Of a stretch of DNA of 64,000 nucleotides, positions 61,801 to 64,000 are shown in pieces (position 1 is the first letter of the stretch; every line of letters begins with the position of its first letter). The notes below the pieces were generated by a model, which had not been told where the DNA came from, did not search any database, and worked only from the letters and a program-made list of their open reading frames with translations. This DNA comes from Bradyrhizobium ivorense (GTDB lineage Bacteria; Pseudomonadota; Alphaproteobacteria; Rhizobiales; Xanthobacteraceae). Both the position numbers and the translations under genes were made by a program. The DNA is taken from assembly GCF_900696085.1 (NCBI RefSeq), contig NZ_CAADFC020000004.1:248001-312000 (forward strand), given 5' to 3'.

Positions 61801-63903
61801 CTATTTCGATCGAAGTGTCGCGACAGGCGACCACTCGTCGTCGGCGCCCGACTGCTCGAGGAGCTTGCAGCGCTCGAGCATCAACTCGGCCGGCCGGTCG
61901 TGAGGACGCTGGCGCAAGGCAGCCTCGAAGCAGTAACGCGCGCCCGCGAAGTCGCGCTCGCGATACTTGAGCAGTCCCTCTTCGTAATGGATGATCCATG
62001 CCGGGCGCGCGTCGCCTGTTGCCGAACCGATCAGTTCATACACGGCGAGGCCTTCCGTCCTGCCGTAGACGGCGATGCGATCGATCTCGCGCGTGACCAT
62101 GGCCCCCTCGACGAGGCGCTTGGTCTCGGCGCCGATCAGAATTTGCGTCGCATAGTGCTTGTTGGCGCCTTCAAGGCGGCTTGCCACGTTCACGGCATCG
62201 CCGATCACGGTGTAGTTCAGCCGCAATTCGGAGCCGACATTGCCGACCAGCATGCGGCCCGAATTGATGCCGATCCTGATTTGCAGGAGATGGCCCTGGT
62301 CGTCCCTGACGCCGGCGGCCTCGATCGCCTGACGGCAGGCGAGCGCCGCCCGGCAACAGAGCAGCGCATGTTCGGCCTGCGCGGTCGGCGCGCCCCAAAA
62401 CGCCATCACGGCGTCGCCGATGAATTTGTCGATGGTGCCGCCGTGGGCGACGATCACTTCGGAGGCGACGTCGAGATATCGCGACAACAACGGCACGACG
62501 CGATCGCCCATGCGTTCCGAGAGCCCAGTGAAGCCGACCACGTCGATGAACATCACCGTCAGTTCCTGGATCGAGCCGCCGGGCTTCGCCTCGATGCCCT
62601 GGCGCAGCAGCGACCTGACCAGATCGGCCGGGATGAATTTGCGGAAGGCGGCCAGGCCCGCGGCCATTTCGGCGATTGCCCCCGAAAGACTTGCGATCTC
62701 GGCGAGCCGCGACGGATGGCGACGGACCTGATCGAGCGCAAAGTTCTCGACGTGCCGGATCTCGCCGACGACACGCGCGAGCGGAGCCGCGATCACCGAA
62801 CGCGCCAACATCGCCGACAGGAGGGCCGCGAGCAGCGCGCCGACGGCAAGACCGATGACGAGCCGCCTCAGCGTGGTCTCGACCGGGGCGAGGAACTCGG
62901 CCTCCGGGATGACGGTGACAAGCGACCAACCGGGAAACGGCAGCGGCGTCAGTGCGACCTCATAGGCGGCGCCGTCCGACGAGAGCCTGCGGCGCCACGC
63001 ATCGTCGCCGCCCCGATCGCCCGCCTCGTTCATCGCCATGCGCGCCAGCGGCAACATGTCGATGCGGCTGTGGGCGGGATGCAACTCGTCAGCATCCTTG
63101 TCGGGAGCAGCAATCAGTTCACCGCTCTTGTCGAGAATAAACGCGGTACCCGTGCGTCCGACCTCGAGCTGAGCGAGGAACCGGGACAGCCGCGTGTATT
63201 CGATCACGACCGCAAGCACGCCTTGCCGTTCCTGGTAGACGTCGATCGGCCCCGCGAAGGCAATCGAGGGGCGCGGGCCGATCGGGTGGTCGAGCACCCG
63301 GAACCATTGCGGACCGTTGGAGCCCATACTGGTCTTGAACCAGGCCTGGTTGATGACACGAAAATCACTTGGCTCGAAGCGGCGGGTCTCGAATTCGATG
63401 TCGCCGGGGATCACCCGATATTCATCGATCCGGCGCTGGCCGGGATGATCGGTCTTTGAAATTTCCATCATCTCGAGGTGGCCGTCGCCCAGCTTGTGGG
63501 CGGCAAAAAACGAACCGTCGGGCCAGCCGAAGGCGACCCAGGAGATCGTCGCCTGCGACTGCAGTTGCGACAGGAACACGAACTCACGCTTGTCGGCCTC
63601 GCGGGTGTCGAGGACGTTCTGCAGGAACAGCGTCCGGATCGCCGTATGGGCGGCGCGCGCTTCGCCGACGATCGCCGAGACTTCCTTGCGGACGGCGGCG
63701 ACGATCTGCTCGTTGATCGTCGAGGCGAGCTGCCGGCTGATCGATTCCGCGGTACGCCACCACAACAGGCTCGAGGCGGCCGCGGTAAGCAGGATCGCCG
63801 TCAACACCAGTGCCGAGACGGCCAGGCGAATGCTGACGGTCATGGCCTTGACCGACGAAGGCCGCAGGCGTCGCAATGCGCTTCGCGGTAGAACAGCGTT
63901 CAT
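61801..63903 (-). CDS. Membrane adenylate/guanylate cyclase with periplasmic Cache sensor
   Basis: A 700-residue sensor cyclase. TM1 is at about residues 25-50; a large periplasmic region (50-340) has the Cache-type blocks W-F-K-T-S, I-A-F-A-G-P-I and T-G-T-A-F-I-L-D-K-S-G-E-L. TM2 lies at about 345-368, then a HAMP-like linker, the I-P-A-D-L-V-R-S-L segment common before the catalytic domain, and a class III cyclase domain (about 445-620). Metal aspartates are in V-M-F-I-D-V-V-G-F and K-F-I-G-D-A-V-M, and the V-I-G-D-A-V-N-V-A-S-R-L block is complete. A TPR-like tail ends it (Y-E-E-G-L-L-K-Y-R-E-R-D-F-A). It probably makes cAMP in response to an outside ligand. Confidence 0.92.
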   Translation of the reverse strand: MNAVLPRSALRRLRPSSVKAMTVSIRLAVSALVLTAILLTAAASSLLWWRTAESISRQLASTINEQIVAAVRKEVSAIVGEARAAHTAIRTLFLQNVLDTREADKREFVFLSQLQSQATISWVAFGWPDGSFFAAHKLGDGHLEMMEISKTDHPGQRRIDEYRVIPGDIEFETRRFEPSDFRVINQAWFKTSMGSNGPQWFRVLDHPIGPRPSIAFAGPIDVYQERQGVLAVVIEYTRLSRFLAQLEVGRTGTAFILDKSGELIAAPDKDADELHPAHSRIDMLPLARMAMNEAGDRGGDDAWRRRLSSDGAAYEVALTPLPFPGWSLVTVIPEAEFLAPVETTLRRLVIGLAVGALLAALLSAMLARSVIAAPLARVVGEIRHVENFALDQVRRHPSRLAEIASLSGAIAEMAAGLAAFRKFIPADLVRSLLRQGIEAKPGGSIQELTVMFIDVVGFTGLSERMGDRVVPLLSRYLDVASEVIVAHGGTIDKFIGDAVMAFWGAPTAQAEHALLCCRAALACRQAIEAAGVRDDQGHLLQIRIGINSGRMLVGNVGSELRLNYTVIGDAVNVASRLEGANKHYATQILIGAETKRLVEGAMVTREIDRIAVYGRTEGLAVYELIGSATGDARPAWIIHYEEGLLKYRERDFAGARYCFEAALRQRPHDRPAELMLERCKLLEQSGADDEWSPVATLRSK

Positions 63904-64000
63904 ACTGGCTTCCGCCGGTCTATGGCAGGCATTGGTGGCGATACGCCGGCCAGGGGTGGATTGTTACGCGAGGCCAGCTCGCGTCGATCATGCCGCAGGA

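Overview
The window looks like chromosome from a Bradyrhizobium-type alphaproteobacterium (Nitrobacteraceae). It has high GC and strong third-position GC. It carries a che cluster plus flagellin of rhizobial type, FixJ-like response regulators, paired Crp/Fnr genes, class III nucleotide cyclases and many dispersed palindromic repeats of kinds I associate with this genus. No search was run, so the genus is an inference. I saw no tRNA, rRNA, CRISPR array, transposase or replication origin.

Layout. 0-5.4 kb: end of a TPR protein, an OmpA-family lipid-free envelope protein, and an RND efflux pair. 5.5-12.3 kb: a leftward peptide/nickel-type ABC operon (binding protein, two permeases, fused double ATPase, then a flavin/PPOX protein) with a divergent AraC regulator. 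12.6-18.1 kb: a CRP-type regulator, AsmA and a HAMP-GAF guanylate/adenylate cyclase. 18.1-18.8 kb: palindromic repeats and a cloverleaf-like structured element. 18.8-25.2 kb: a type I restriction-modification operon with a VapBC toxin-antitoxin pair inserted in frame-coupled fashion (hsdR-vapB-vapC-hsdS-hsdM). 25.4-32.8 kb: an orphan efflux adaptor, a caspase-fold protein that has lost both catalytic residues, a divergent protein with a DxDTTA motif, a secreted nuclease, an LssY-domain protein and a glyoxylate aminotransferase. 32.9-34.1 kb: a repeat island holding a GIY-YIG nuclease gene bracketed by inverted repeat copies. 34.2-40.6 kb: an iron-type ABC importer and an S9 peptidase. 41-43.5 kb: RraA-like and sugar-acid dehydratase genes. 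43.7-55 kb: signalling and motility (two LuxR-type regulators, cheA-cheW-cheY-cheR-pilZ, flagellin, two Crp/Fnr paralogues). 55.4-64 kb: a small secreted protein, a NagZ-like glycosidase, acetoacetyl-CoA synthetase, two PLP enzymes and a second membrane cyclase.

How it works together. The motility block appears to share a regulatory signal. A 14-bp palindrome (CCGTATTTnTACGG), then nine bases, then TTAAC, recurs upstream of cheA, flagellin, a LuxR-type gene and an 80-aa gene, and also in the gap behind a FixJ-type gene. I found no convincing copy elsewhere in the window. This is the best candidate here for an undescribed regulatory system. Other leads are the TA pair inside the hsd operon, the dead caspase next to the DxDTTA protein, the GIY-YIG gene between inverted repeats, and the cloverleaf element.
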